A stretch of DNA of 64,000 nt from Candidatus Gastranaerophilales bacterium (GTDB lineage Bacteria > Cyanobacteriota > Vampirovibrionia > Gastranaerophilales > Gastranaerophilaceae). The DNA is taken from assembly GCA_944326685.1 (NCBI GenBank), contig CALVEV010000005.1, positions 53,095 through 117,094 on the forward strand, given 5' to 3'. The notes beneath the pieces are model-generated. The model searched no databases, was not told where the DNA came from, and saw nothing but the letters and a program-made list of their open reading frames with translations. The translations under genes and the position numbers were made by a program. How positions within the stretch are numbered: position 1 is the stretch's first letter; each line of letters opens with the position of its first letter. Shown one piece after another: positions 15,730 to 24,028 of this stretch.

Positions 15730-18678
15730 TTATTTTAATGCAATCCCATTCATTTGGCAGAATGAATTTAGAACCGTTTCTGCTCTTTCAACAGCTGATA
15801 ATAATGAGATAATTTTTATGTCTTCAGCAATTAATCTTGCTTTTTTATTCATTTGTTGAGCATTTAGAACATAATCAATCTTTTTATCAGTAATTGTTAA
15901 TGCGTAGTCTTGTAAATATTTTGAATATAACAGATATAGTTCTGCTAATTGGTATCTAATATTATAGTTTTTTGCAATAATTAATGCTTTTTCAATATAC
16001 ATTTTTGCCGATTCATAATCTTGTAATGCTAAATACATTTCTCCTATAAGTTTATTAAGTAATAGTGAAAAATAATGGTTAGAAATTGTTGCACTCTCTG
16101 CAATATCCAATGCTTTGGTCGCAATATCTAAAGCTTCAACAGGACCATCTATTATCATTTTAGCTTTTGATATAAAATACCATCCTAATAAAACACCAAT
16201 AGCATTTTGTTTTTCTGCAAAATATTCAATTTGTTTTGTATATATATTTGCAGCATCTTTAGCAGATGTTCTATCTTGCATTAATCGACCTAAAATAAGT
16301 TTTAAAATATTTTTAGTAAAGTCGTCACCAATATTGTCAGCATATTGAGCGGCTTGATATAATTCATCATATGATAAATCTTCTTTATTCATAAAGAATC
16401 TATTGAGTATTCCAATAAAATTAATTTCAGATAAAACTTCTGGTGGCATATTTTCTTCTGCTAATAATTTATCTAAAATTTCTATTGATGTTCTGATATC
16501 TCCAAATATTGTATTGGCAAAAGCTAATATTGTATTAATTTTTAATATTAATTCGGAATTCTCTATTTGATTTGAATTGCAAGTATTTATAAGTTGATCA
16601 ATGATTGAAAAAGCTCTATTATCTCCTTGATATACAAGTGCTTTAGCAAAGTTTAAATTTGTTTTTATCCAAGCTTCAAAAATAGTATCTATATCAATAG
16701 TCTTACAAACTAATTTATTGTTTAGTGTATTTTCTAAAACTGGTAAAATATCATTATCTATTAAGTTTACTATTTCACCCATATTGCCTAATTTTTGTAG
16801 AGGTAATATCTCTCTTGTTTTTAGCATTGCAACTTCTACAGGAAAATTATCAGGAATTAGAGGTAGTGTTGAATTAATACATTCTAAAGCTCCGTGATAA
16901 TTGTTCAATTTCATTGAGCAAGATGCCAAATATCCTAGTAATTCAATTTTCTCAACAAAATCAGCATCTGACAATAAAACAATTGCTTTTGGTAAATATT
17001 CCATTGCTAATTGAGGATTATCAGGTTCTAAAAGTTTTCCTAACTCTGCGTAAATTGTTCTTTTTACTAAATCCTTTTGAGTTAAATTTATACTATCAAT
17101 AATATTAAGGATTTGTTTTTGTAGGATTATATAAAGTCCTGTGTCTCCAATGTATGCAGCATATTGAGTACATCTTGTCCAAATCGCAAATGTTTGTTCT
17201 TCTGCATCAAGGTTTTGACTTATAAAACCTAAAATTGCAGTTGTAGATAATGTATATGATGATAATATTGGATATAAAGCTTGATTTACCTTGGTAAAGG
17301 TTTGTTCATCGTGCTTAAATAAATCTATTATTGTTGACCAAATGTTTAGTGATTTAAATTCAAAACTTGTATTGTTTGTAGGTACTATGTAATTGAGTTT
17401 TACTAATTTTGCAATTCTAGCTTCAACTTGTTCTAAGCTCATATTATAGAATGAATTTAGAATAAATGGATAAAATTTAAAACCTAAAATTGCACAAGCA
17501 CATAAAACTAGATAAGTGTAATTATCTGTAGCTTTTAATATTTCTAATCTATATTGCAATACTTCCTTTAAATTATTTGCAAGTTTAATTTCTTTTTTTG
17601 CATTTGTGGCATCAGAGATTAAATTAATTAATTGATCTATTAATATAGGATTATCTTCTCCAAAATGAAGAACTTTAGATTTTAAATCATCATCTAAAGG
17701 TATATTTTTGTAATTTTCAAAAATTGGTTCAATTTGTTCTTTTGAAAAAGGTAAAATTGATACATCTGCATAATTATTATCTTGTAGAGAAGGTAAGTTA
17801 AGACAATTAATACCAGACTGCTCTTTTGCAAAACTAAGAATTAAGGTTAATTTCTCTCTTATGAAATCATTTGATATTAAAATATTTAAGATTTCATATG
17901 AAAAACTATCGATATATTCAATATTTTCAACAACTAAAACAGAATTCATTTTACCTACGATTGTTTCAAATATTTTTACAATAGTTTTTATTGTATTTTG
18001 TTTATTATTTTGAATATTTTGGAATTGATCTATATTTTCTGGATATAAAATGTTTAATAAATCATAAATTTCTTTAACAGATAAATTGTCAAAATCTTGT
18101 TTAAAGAATTTAACTGATTCTCTTTTAAGTTGCGATTTATTAGAACAAAAATTAGTTACATTAAATAAATTTAATAATACACTTTGAAAGAATCCTAGAG
18201 GTGTTAATTGTGTATGAGGGTTACATTTTCCCATTAGCCAAGCTACTCCCATTGAAGAAGTTTGACTTATCAGTTTTTTGAATATAACATCTTTCCCTAA
18301 TTCATTATTTCCATTAACAGAAATAACTTTTATATTTTGTGCTTCAATCGCTGTTATAATTGCATCTTGAGCTGCTGAAAAGCTGTAATAATTAGCATTA
18401 TATTTTACTGCCTCTGTTTCTAGTTCAGTATTATTTTGTAGTTGATTATTATTTCCTAAATTTGAACCACATTTTCTACATAAAGAGGATGTGGGTAAAT
18501 TAATAGCATTACATTTTGGACAAATTTTTAATAATTCTTCTCCACAAGATTCACAAATTCTATTTGTAATAAGATTATAAGTTTTACAAGTAGGGCATAA
18601 TCTCCCTATACGAGTACTACATACCGGACATTTAATAGTATTATTTTCTAATTGAGCATTACATTTGGGACATTTCAT
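15730..18678 (-). CDS. Zinc-ribbon / degenerate NTPase / TPR-like signalling protein (paralogue of the gene at 45185)
   Basis: Residues 1-71 contain six CxxC knuckles (Cys3/6, 17/20, 28/31, 42/45, 53/56, 67/70), giving three zinc ribbons. Residues 115-360 resemble the STAND/AAA-type ATPase module found behind cyclase domains. The P-loop-like GNNELGKD (123-130) lacks the essential Ser/Thr after Lys, and the Walker B-like strand reads VLVVENIEYID, so nucleotide hydrolysis is doubtful. The remaining 600 residues are helical and TPR-like. The 982-residue protein is probably cytosolic. It shares this architecture with the 1168-residue product at 45185-48691, without the cyclase-like insert. It overlaps the upstream gene by four bases (ATGA) and precedes the secreted TPR gene, so it belongs to a four-gene operon. 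The role is unknown; a regulatory scaffold is my inference. Confidence 0.75.
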   Translation of the reverse strand: MKCPKCNAQLENNTIKCPVCSTRIGRLCPTCKTYNLITNRICESCGEELLKICPKCNAINLPTSSLCRKCGSNLGNNNQLQNNTELETEAVKYNANYYSFSAAQDAIITAIEAQNIKVISVNGNNELGKDVIFKKLISQTSSMGVAWLMGKCNPHTQLTPLGFFQSVLLNLFNVTNFCSNKSQLKRESVKFFKQDFDNLSVKEIYDLLNILYPENIDQFQNIQNNKQNTIKTIVKIFETIVGKMNSVLVVENIEYIDSFSYEILNILISNDFIREKLTLILSFAKEQSGINCLNLPSLQDNNYADVSILPFSKEQIEPIFENYKNIPLDDDLKSKVLHFGEDNPILIDQLINLISDATNAKKEIKLANNLKEVLQYRLEILKATDNYTYLVLCACAILGFKFYPFILNSFYNMSLEQVEARIAKLVKLNYIVPTNNTSFEFKSLNIWSTIIDLFKHDEQTFTKVNQALYPILSSYTLSTTAILGFISQNLDAEEQTFAIWTRCTQYAAYIGDTGLYIILQKQILNIIDSINLTQKDLVKRTIYAELGKLLEPDNPQLAMEYLPKAIVLLSDADFVEKIELLGYLASCSMKLNNYHGALECINSTLPLIPDNFPVEVAMLKTREILPLQKLGNMGEIVNLIDNDILPVLENTLNNKLVCKTIDIDTIFEAWIKTNLNFAKALVYQGDNRAFSIIDQLINTCNSNQIENSELILKINTILAFANTIFGDIRTSIEILDKLLAEENMPPEVLSEINFIGILNRFFMNKEDLSYDELYQAAQYADNIGDDFTKNILKLILGRLMQDRTSAKDAANIYTKQIEYFAEKQNAIGVLLGWYFISKAKMIIDGPVEALDIATKALDIAESATISNHYFSLLLNKLIGEMYLALQDYESAKMYIEKALIIAKNYNIRYQLAELYLLYSKYLQDYALTITDKKIDYVLNAQQMNKKARLIAEDIKIISLLSAVERAETVLNSFCQMNGIALK

Positions 18679-19175
18679 ATTTTCACAATCCTATTGGCAT
18701 AATCTGATAATTCAAACAATGTATCCACTAATTCATTTTTAGATAAATTTGTTGATTTTAATAGTTCATTTATATTCTGCTTTTCTTTGTACTTATACAT
18801 TATAACATCAAGAAATCTAGACTTATTATTTTCGTCTAATTTATTTATAGATTGGTATAATTGTTTTAATTTATCAAGCGATGGACAAGTTTTTAAAAAA
18901 TATTTTTTATTATCATAGTTAAATAAACTATAATCAATTCTTGTAAATGATTTGGAATTTGATATTTCATAGCGTGAATTTTGCTTTAATACTTTAATAA
19001 TTGACTTAGCAATGATTTTATCAATGTATTTATTTCTAATATTCTCATCTAATGAATTAATAATATCTTCATCAATATATGCAAAAACAGAATCTACAAA
19101 ACTTTCAAGTAAATCCTCGTTATTCAAATATCTTTTATTTGATTTAATTTTTTCTATTATTAATTCTTTATTCAT
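18675..19175 (-). CDS. Hypothetical protein, first gene of the TPR operon
   Basis: The 166-residue product is Lys/Asn/Leu-rich, apparently all-helical and soluble. I recognise no family. The last 50 residues (LDENNKSRFLDVIMYKYKE then INELLKSTNLSKNELVDTL) recall the spacing of a sigma-70 region 4 or similar helix-turn-helix, which is suggestive only. The stop overlaps the start of the zinc-ribbon protein gene (ATGA), indicating coupled translation and a shared role. The upstream region contains an extended -10-like TGGTATTAT about 25 bases before the ATG, so this is likely the first gene of the operon running left to 13325. Confidence 0.7.
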   Translation of the reverse strand: MNKELIIEKIKSNKRYLNNEDLLESFVDSVFAYIDEDIINSLDENIRNKYIDKIIAKSIIKVLKQNSRYEISNSKSFTRIDYSLFNYDNKKYFLKTCPSLDKLKQLYQSINKLDENNKSRFLDVIMYKYKEKQNINELLKSTNLSKNELVDTLFELSDYANRIVKI

Positions 19176-19228
19176 GAAATGTCTACCAAAACAATAATAC
19201 CATATTTTAATAATAAAACATAGTTCTT

Positions 19229-20386
19229 TTAAACTATATTTGAATCAATAATTGAATTAGCAGCAACATATGCTGTTGACCAACAATTTTGTAAATTAAA
19301 TCCTCCACAAAATCCATCAACATCTATTACTTCGCCTATAAAGTATAAGTTTTTAATCTTTTTTGATTCCATTGTTTTAGAATTAAGTTCTTTTAAACTT
19401 ACACCTCCGGACGTAACAACTTCACCATCTTTATTGATGCCAGTTACAGTTATTGTAAAATTATGAATACTATTTAATATTAAATCTCTTTGTGCACCAT
19501 TAATTTGATGGCATTTAAGAGTTTTATCAATATTAGAGTGATTCAATAAGTAATTTGCTAATTTTTGTGGAAAAAAGTCAGATAATAAATTATTAATTTG
19601 TTTATGTGGATTTGTATTGAGTAAATTCTGTAAATCGATATTTTTAGGCATTAAATTTATATTTAGAGAATAAGGTTTTTTATCTCTTGCTTTTATTGAT
19701 GATATTTTATAAATTAAAGGACCTGATATCCCTTTATGAGTAAAAAGGATATCTCCTGTTTGACCTTCAGAATAAACATTTGATAAAGAAATTCCTGCTA
19801 AAGGTTTTAAGTTTTCTTGTGTTACTAAACCAACTAGTGAAGGGATGGGTTCAACTATATCTAATCCTAATCTTGAAACCAAATCAAAAGAAGAATGACC
19901 TCCTATTGCAATAATTAACTTATCAAAATAATATGAATTCATATCAGTAATTAGTTTAATCTTTTCTTCTGAAGGTTCTATTCTTAAGCCTTTTTCTTTC
20001 TTGATAATAACATTTTTTAATTTTTCTAAAAATTTTATTCTAACCTCTTTAGATGAATTTGATTCTGGGAATACCCTATTATCTTCTTGAACATAAGTTT
20101 TTATTCCTAATTGTTCAAAAGTTTCTAAAGTATCAGCTGTTGAATACCTTGAAAGTATAGAATATAAGAATTTTTCACCCCTTGGGTAATTTTTTGCTAA
20201 TTCCATAAAATCAAATTCATAATTAGCCAAATTGCATCTGCCACCACCTGTTGGAAGTATTGTTCTTAGAATTGAAGAATAATCAATTATTGTAACATTG
20301 AACGAGTCCTGCAAAAAATAAGCTGCCATACAGCCTGCTGGACCTCCGCCAAGAATTCCAATTCTTAATTTAGATTCTTGTTCCAT
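19229..20386 (-). CDS. HI0933-family flavoprotein (BaiN/YhiN-like NAD(P)/FAD-dependent oxidoreductase)
   Basis: FAD-binding protein of the HI0933 family, 385 residues. The dinucleotide-binding motif GILGGGPAG (10-18) opens the chain; GGGRCNLAN near residue 47 and the C-terminal GEVIDVDGFCGGFNLQNCW motif are family signatures for FAD binding. Some relatives act on bile-acid intermediates (BaiN), but most are uncharacterised, so substrate is unknown. The N-terminus overlaps the end of folK by 17 bases, so the two are co-transcribed, with folK and its promoter upstream. About 50 bases separate its stop from the start of the next leftward gene. There are no membrane segments. Confidence 0.87.
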   Translation of the reverse strand: MEQESKLRIGILGGGPAGCMAAYFLQDSFNVTIIDYSSILRTILPTGGGRCNLANYEFDFMELAKNYPRGEKFLYSILSRYSTADTLETFEQLGIKTYVQEDNRVFPESNSSKEVRIKFLEKLKNVIIKKEKGLRIEPSEEKIKLITDMNSYYFDKLIIAIGGHSSFDLVSRLGLDIVEPIPSLVGLVTQENLKPLAGISLSNVYSEGQTGDILFTHKGISGPLIYKISSIKARDKKPYSLNINLMPKNIDLQNLLNTNPHKQINNLLSDFFPQKLANYLLNHSNIDKTLKCHQINGAQRDLILNSIHNFTITVTGINKDGEVVTSGGVSLKELNSKTMESKKIKNLYFIGEVIDVDGFCGGFNLQNCWSTAYVAANSIIDSNIV

Positions 20387-20882
20387 ATAAATAAACCATT
20401 TCTGGAGTAGCTAAATCATCGTGTAATTCAGAGATTGTTTTCTTAAATGCAGGATGAACAAATTCTGGTGCTAATTCTAACATTGGAACTAAGGTGAAAG
20501 CACGCTCATGGAAATGAACATGAGGTATAATTAGTTTTTGTCCTTCAAATTCTTCGGAGATAATTTTGTCATCATAGAATAAAATATCTATATCAATATT
20601 TCTATCTCCATAACGCCCTTCCGCATCTCTATTGCGTCCTAACATTGATTCAATTCTTTGACATTGTTTAAGTAACTGTGTTGGTAATAAATTGGTACTA
20701 ATCTGAATTACTGCATTAACAAACCAATTCTCTGATTCAACCCCCCAAGGTTCTGTTTCATATAATGATGATGATTGAACTACATTTATTCCATCAAAAC
20801 CATTTAATAAACTAGTCGCTTGTTGAATATAACCGACTCGATCTCCTTTATTAGAACCTAAACTTAAATATACTAATGCCAT
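20370..20882 (-). CDS. folK: 2-amino-4-hydroxy-6-hydroxymethyldihydropteridine pyrophosphokinase
   Basis: HPPK transfers pyrophosphate from ATP to the pterin in folate synthesis. Family motifs are intact: LSLGSNKGDR (6-15), SSLYETEPWG (37-46), NAVIQI, a long basic loop ending in RNIDIDILFY (93-102), and PHVHFHERAFTLVPM (119-133). At 170 residues it has the typical length. The product is cytosolic. TTGACA (20913-20918), 18 bases, TAAAAT (20889-20894) and six bases precede the ATG with no Shine-Dalgarno, a near-consensus promoter for a leaderless message. It overlaps the downstream flavoprotein gene. The folate set in the window also includes folC and glyA, elsewhere on the segment. Confidence 0.93.
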   Translation of the reverse strand: MALVYLSLGSNKGDRVGYIQQATSLLNGFDGINVVQSSSLYETEPWGVESENWFVNAVIQISTNLLPTQLLKQCQRIESMLGRNRDAEGRYGDRNIDIDILFYDDKIISEEFEGQKLIIPHVHFHERAFTLVPMLELAPEFVHPAFKKTISELHDDLATPEMVYLYGTRI

Positions 20883-20888
20883 GGCTTT

Positions 20889-20918
20889 ATTTTATAACTC
20901 TATTGTTTATCATGTCAA
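20889..20918 (-). promoter_or_regulatory. Promoter of folK, leaderless arrangement
   Basis: TTGACA at 20913-20918 and TAAAAT at 20889-20894 on the minus strand have an 18-base spacer, and the ATG begins six bases after the -10 box. Confidence 0.7.
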
Positions 20919-20973
20919 TACGCAATTTTTTTTTAGAAAATGTTTTATTAAATATAGGGAATTATACAATATT

Positions 20974-21960
20974 ATGAGTTATATTAATTCAATAATTAAA
21001 TATACTCGTACTACACTACCTAAATTTAGAAGTGTAGAATCTTTTATTGGTAAAAATAGTGATACTATTGGTAATACTATTGATACTACAAATGGTATTA
21101 TTTCTAATGTTCAAACGGGACGTGATCTTGTAGAATTTGCTAAAAACTCACAATCAGTTTCTCCTGTTTTTTTAGAAAATTATCTCCAAAATACTAATGA
21201 AATTTTAGAAAATCATCTTGATAAATTAGAATTTTCTAAAGATTTTAATGATTTAGAGAAGGAAGAATTAAAAAATAACATAAAAGGAGATGAAGCATCT
21301 TTTGTTGCTTTTGCACTAGGCGAAAAACCAAGTATTTTAATATCTGGAAAGAATCTTTTTATTCAACCTAATGAAAATTATGATATAATTAGGCGAACTT
21401 TAAATATACCTATTAAAAATAATAAAGTAATTCAAGTTGATAATACATTTATCTTAAATAAAAAATTAACAAAACAAACCATTGATCAGAATAAAGAATT
21501 ATATGTAAAAAGTATGGGGTTAGAAGAAAATGCGGATACTGATGAAATATATAATCATCTTATTGGAGAAAATAGTCCGCTAAAAAATAATACTCAACAT
21601 GATTTAATTGGAATAACTTTAGGTTATTCCCCAATTAATAGTATTATATTTCAATTAGATCAAAATATTCCTAATAATATAAATTTAAGAAATGATATAT
21701 GTTCGTATAAAAAAGCTTTGTTAAATACTCTTTTAAGTGATAATTCTCCATATAAAAATTTTGATTCTGGTTTTAAAAAGAAGATTGCTACAGTGATAAG
21801 AAGTATTGATGATAAAAAAGATATATTTGATACGAAATGGGCAAAATATGGTTATCCATATATAAATATTGCAAATGATGATGATTATAATCAGAAATTG
21901 ATAAGAAAAATTAATTCTTGTTATAAAAAATCTGAAACTATTTTACAGGAAGATACATAG
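20974..21960 (+). CDS. Hypothetical protein
   Basis: I recognise no family. The frame opens at 20881, but that ATG overlaps the folK start; I prefer the ATG at 20974 (328 residues), with AGGGA and a TATACAAT box upstream. The sequence is polar and Asn/Lys/Ile-rich. A central part reads HDLIGITLGYSPINSIIFQLDQN (split here only by position, near residues 211-233) and looks like a small alpha/beta fold. There is no signal peptide or membrane helix. The last 23 bases overlap the opposing acetyltransferase-like gene. It is probably specific to this lineage. Confidence 0.65.
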   Translation: MSYINSIIKYTRTTLPKFRSVESFIGKNSDTIGNTIDTTNGIISNVQTGRDLVEFAKNSQSVSPVFLENYLQNTNEILENHLDKLEFSKDFNDLEKEELKNNIKGDEASFVAFALGEKPSILISGKNLFIQPNENYDIIRRTLNIPIKNNKVIQVDNTFILNKKLTKQTIDQNKELYVKSMGLEENADTDEIYNHLIGENSPLKNNTQHDLIGITLGYSPINSIIFQLDQNIPNNINLRNDICSYKKALLNTLLSDNSPYKNFDSGFKKKIATVIRSIDDKKDIFDTKWAKYGYPYINIANDDDYNQKLIRKINSCYKKSETILQEDT

Positions 21961-22438
21961 GTAATGAACAATACCAATCTCCATTTTTAGGCTTTAATCC
22001 TTTTATGACTCTATCAACATCTTCTAATCCCGGTTTTTCCGAAGATGTAAATCCACATTTTCTAAAAAATGGAGATGATGCTTTCATAATATTTCCATCT
22101 TGATTGTTCATAGCCCATACTGCAACTCTATTTTCACATCTTTTATTATTCGCTAAATGTTTAGCAAATTTTACAAACTCACTTCCAACTCCTTGTTTTT
22201 TTACATTGGCTAATAAGCCAACGATGTATAAATATATATAATTTTCTTTTTTAGGATAATATTCAAAATCTTCTTTTGCTATTTTGCCATAAAAACGTTC
22301 TCCTGCAATCATAGATCCTAATTTTTCTCCTGTTTTAGTTGAAAACATTATATGGCGCTCTCCACTTGAGTATATCAAGCGCTTTGGTAGTGGTAATTGT
22401 TTTACTGGGGTAAATTTTATCATACTAAAGTAAAACAT
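21938..22438 (-). CDS. GNAT-like protein, putative acetyltransferase
   Basis: The 166-residue product resembles an N-acetyltransferase fold: strand IYLYIVGLLANV near residues 67-78 is followed at once by KKQGVGSEFVKFAKHLA (79-95), which fits the Q/R-x-x-G-x-G/A loop that binds acetyl-CoA pyrophosphate. A later SSPFFRKCGF matches the common GNAT ending in which FY.k.GF closes the domain. Substrate is unknown. Two in-frame ATGs (22438 and 22423) are possible and neither has a clear ribosome-binding site. The 3' end overlaps the rightward hypothetical gene by 23 bases. The gene follows another unknown gene on the same strand after 17 bases. Confidence 0.6.
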   Translation of the reverse strand: MFYFSMIKFTPVKQLPLPKRLIYSSGERHIMFSTKTGEKLGSMIAGERFYGKIAKEDFEYYPKKENYIYLYIVGLLANVKKQGVGSEFVKFAKHLANNKRCENRVAVWAMNNQDGNIMKASSPFFRKCGFTSSEKPGLEDVDRVIKGLKPKNGDWYCSLPMYLPVK

Positions 22439-22455
22439 CTAAATATAAAAAATTG

Positions 22456-22923
22456 CTAGTTAGCAGAATAAAATTTTGTGATTTCAGAAAGATATAATTC
22501 AATTGCTTTATATCCGTTTAAAACTTCATTAGATGTTAAGGCATACTTATTAGATAATATAAATTTAAGTTCTTTAACTCGAATTTGAAGAAGTTCATCT
22601 GCTTCTAATCTTAATTTGTCATCCAAAGAAGTTGACCACTGTTTTAATAGAACAAGTTCTAGATTTATTTGGCCAATTGTTGTACTTTCCAATGTGTTGA
22701 AATGATATTTATAGAGTAAATTACGTTCCATGTTAGTGATTCTAGGTTGTACAACTTGAAAACCATAGATATTTTTCATGATTACATAGTTATCAGCAAT
22801 ACGGCGATGAGAATGAGGAACAGCTGATTTTGCTAGTATTGCAGAAATAGGTAATTCAGAACCTAAATCTTCTTTAGCTACGACTACTTTTGATATATCA
22901 ACTGTATTTTGCTGTTTTTCCAT
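22456..22923 (-). CDS. Hypothetical protein
   Basis: The 155-residue product has no recognised family, signal peptide or membrane segment. The N-terminal 65 residues look mixed alpha/beta (VVVAKEDLGSELPISAIL), and the rest is strongly helical (LELVLLKQWSTSLDDKLRL onward), perhaps a helical hairpin. GAGG about eight bases before the ATG supports the start. It lies 35 bases after the wecA-like stop, with a short A/G-rich tandem repeat (copies of AGGGGTAAAT) in the gap, so it may be read from the glyA-wecA transcript or from its own promoter there. Confidence 0.65.
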   Translation of the reverse strand: MEKQQNTVDISKVVVAKEDLGSELPISAILAKSAVPHSHRRIADNYVIMKNIYGFQVVQPRITNMERNLLYKYHFNTLESTTIGQINLELVLLKQWSTSLDDKLRLEADELLQIRVKELKFILSNKYALTSNEVLNGYKAIELYLSEITKFYSAN

Positions 22924-22924
22924 A

Positions 22925-22976
22925 TATAACCTCTATTAATCCCTATTTCTATTTACCCCTATTTACCCCTTGTGAA
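22925..22976 (-). repeat. Short tandem AGGGGTAAAT repeats upstream of the 155-residue gene
   Basis: On the minus strand the gap reads AAGGGGTAAAT then AGGGGTAAAT, followed by decayed copies AGAAAT, AGGGATTAAT and AGAGGTTAT with a period near 10-11 bases. The same AGGGGT core occurs twice ahead of the response-regulator gene at 29547-29574. Confidence 0.45.
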
Positions 22977-24014
22977 AATATCAAACAAACTCAATATTAA
23001 CATTAATGCAATTAAAATTACAATATAAATTAAATAATGAATAATCGTAAATTTACCAACACATAATGATGCAATACCTCCAGCAATAATTGCAACAGAT
23101 GTCATTATAGCGACTGTAATCTTTTGAGAGAATCCAGCTTTTAAAAGCTTATGGTGAATATGCTCTGCATCTGCAACAAATGGAGATTTACCTTTCATTA
23201 TACGTCTAATACTTGAATAAGTTATATCTAGAATAGGTACAGCTAATATTACAAATGGTAATAAAATCGCAAGTGTGGCCCCCTTCATAACTCCTGTAAT
23301 TGACAAAGATGCAAGTAAGAATCCAGAGAACAATGCGCCTGAATCTCCCATAAATATTTTTGCAGGATTAAAATTATATGTAAGAAAAGCTAACATAGAG
23401 CCTGCTAAAATAAATGCAATCAATGCACTAATTGAATTAGGTGGACGCATTGCAAGTGCTACTATTGCAAGTGTTATAGCATTAACAGTTATAACAGAAC
23501 CTGCTAAACCATCAACACCATCAATAAAGTTAACAGCATTACTAATGCCAACAATCCATAATAAAGTTATAGGATATGATAAAAATCCTAAATCAAAAGC
23601 CAAACCTATATGAGATGAAAAAGAAGTCATATCAACTTTTACACCTAACAAATAAACTACAGTAGTAATCAATATTTGAACTACAAGTTTAAACTTAGCA
23701 TCTAAATTGTATACATCATCAACTAATCCTAATAAAAAGATTAAAGAACTTCCTAATAATATTCCAGAAACAAGACTCCCATATGGGTAATAGCTTAAAA
23801 GAACAAGGAATAAAAATGTTAACATTGTACTTGCCCATATTGCTACTCCGCCAAGTCTTGATATAGGAACTTTATGAATTTTTCTTTCATTAGGAACATC
23901 AACTAGACCTTCTTTTTTAGAAAAAGCAATAACAAAAGGTACAAGAAATACACCTAATATATATGATATTATTGCTCCAATAATATTTGATTGTGGTAAT
24001 GAATTAATAATAAT
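22959..24014 (-). CDS. WecA/TagO-like undecaprenyl-phosphate sugar-1-phosphate transferase, apparent ATT start
   Basis: Integral membrane enzyme of the MraY/WecA family that starts lipid-linked glycan synthesis by moving a sugar-1-phosphate to undecaprenyl phosphate. Motifs include GLVDVPNERKIH and PISRLGGVAI near the N-terminus, LVDDVYNL, NAVNFIDGVDGLAG, FMGDSGAL and the WecA-type HIHHKLL. The first ATG (23825) falls after the two N-terminal motifs, so it cannot be the natural start. Between it and the in-frame stop at 24033 there is no ATG, GTG or TTG, but three consecutive ATT codons (24014-24006) follow GAGGAT (24021-24026) at proper spacing. Start at ATT 24014 gives 351 residues, normal for the family. 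The gene begins 15 bases after the glyA stop and is co-transcribed with it. Confidence 0.85.
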   Translation of the reverse strand: MIINSLPQSNIIGAIISYILGVFLVPFVIAFSKKEGLVDVPNERKIHKVPISRLGGVAIWASTMLTFLFLVLLSYYPYGSLVSGILLGSSLIFLLGLVDDVYNLDAKFKLVVQILITTVVYLLGVKVDMTSFSSHIGLAFDLGFLSYPITLLWIVGISNAVNFIDGVDGLAGSVITVNAITLAIVALAMRPPNSISALIAFILAGSMLAFLTYNFNPAKIFMGDSGALFSGFLLASLSITGVMKGATLAILLPFVILAVPILDITYSSIRRIMKGKSPFVADAEHIHHKLLKAGFSQKITVAIMTSVAIIAGGIASLCVGKFTIIHYLIYIVILIALMLILSLFDIFTRGK

Positions 24015-24020
24015 TTTTCT

Positions 24021-24026
24021 ATCCTC
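24021..24026 (-). promoter_or_regulatory. Ribosome-binding site placing the wecA-like start at ATT
   Basis: GAGGAT on the minus strand ends six bases before the first ATT of the wecA-like frame. No standard start codon in this frame lies between the upstream stop and residue 63, so this site decides the start. Confidence 0.6.
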
Positions 24027-24028
24027 AC

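Noticed and set aside
20881..20973. ATG at 20881 as start of the 328-residue hypothetical gene
   Set aside because: It overlaps the folK start and its promoter and has no ribosome-binding site; the ATG at 20974 is preferred.
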